This document shows positions 39,631-39,714 of a DNA stretch of 39,714 bases, piece after piece. A program made the position numbers and the translations under genes. Where the stretch lies: IMG/VR virus record IMGVR_UViG_3300026078_000012, positions 1 to 39,714 of that record; one strand, given 5' to 3'. Under the pieces are notes generated by a model, which saw only the letters and a program-made list of their open reading frames with translations, did no database searches and had not been told where the DNA came from. The first letter of the stretch is position 1, and every line of letters starts with the position of its first letter. This stretch comes from a virus.

Positions 39631-39714
39631 AACATTACCCCTATGATTGAAAGGAATGCATGATATGGGTTGCAAGAACATGTGTCAATACAAGTTATAT
39701 AATTAAATCATGAA
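39588..39714. repeat. Terminal direct repeat, right copy (circular-contig overlap)
   Basis: Identical to 1-127; see the left copy. The resolvase start (39630) lies inside it, so the same start appears at position 43 with only a fragment of the gene at the left edge. Removing one copy gives the circular unit. Confidence 0.95.

Noticed and set aside
1-39714. CRISPR array or insertion sequence
   Set aside because: No regularly spaced repeat series and no transposase gene; the only mobile gene seen is the HNH endonuclease.

Overview
The window looks like one complete, circular bacteriophage genome that probably persists as a plasmid (a phage-plasmid). The first 127 bases are identical to the last 127, the signature of a circular contig closed at a 127-base k-mer overlap, so the real unit is about 39,587 bp. 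By eye the DNA is AT-rich (about 40% GC), with GC-rich islands that are mostly candidate structured RNAs. The host is not proven; a moderately AT-rich gammaproteobacterium (for example of the Legionellales) would fit.

Layout. (1) 0.5-2.7 kb, + strand: small phage genes, including four consecutive paralogues with the same MN(E/D)FT(K/R)(E/D)EL start, mostly coupled by ATGA overlaps. (2) 2.8-4.3 kb: a plasmid-type replication protein on the - strand and, upstream of it, a candidate origin with iteron-like repeats, a hairpin and two DnaA boxes. (3) 4.3-6.3 kb: a small membrane protein and a cargo operon with two exported proteins. (4) 6.3-7.4 kb: two highly structured GC-rich segments around two tiny genes; the second ends in a tRNA-like acceptor/T-arm fold. 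(5) 7.4-9.1 kb: small phage genes, an XhlA-like protein, and a ParA / ribbon-helix-helix partition cassette with 20-bp direct repeats as candidate centromere. (6) 9.2-30.2 kb, + strand: virion genes of a P22-type podovirus: candidate small terminase, tRNA-Asn, large terminase, portal, an endonuclease VII-type HNH insertion, scaffold, coat protein, gp4- and gp10-like tail factors, ejection proteins, fibres. (7) 30.4-31.7 kb: DUF1353 lipoprotein, GH108 endolysin, RusA resolvase. (8) 31.7-33.9 kb, - strand: SSB, RecT and a YqaJ exonuclease, a recombination module. (9) 34.0-36.9 kb, + strand: Cro-like HTH, O-like replication initiator, DnaB helicase. (10) 37.0-38.1 kb, - strand: an overlapping operon with an XRE regulator, fired from a promoter whose spacer is a perfect 16-bp palindrome. 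(11) 38.3-39.6 kb: zinc-finger protein, second terminase-small-like HTH protein, and a serine resolvase reading across the circle junction.

How it fits together: ParA/RHH, the rep gene with its origin-like DNA and a serine resolvase give partition, replication and dimer resolution, and no tyrosine integrase is visible, so lysogeny is probably extrachromosomal. O-like initiator, DnaB and the RecT/exonuclease/SSB set would serve lytic replication. The late genes build a short-tailed P22-like particle. The least expected content is RNA: several GC-rich structured elements, the largest with a tRNA-like 3' domain, that no gene explains.
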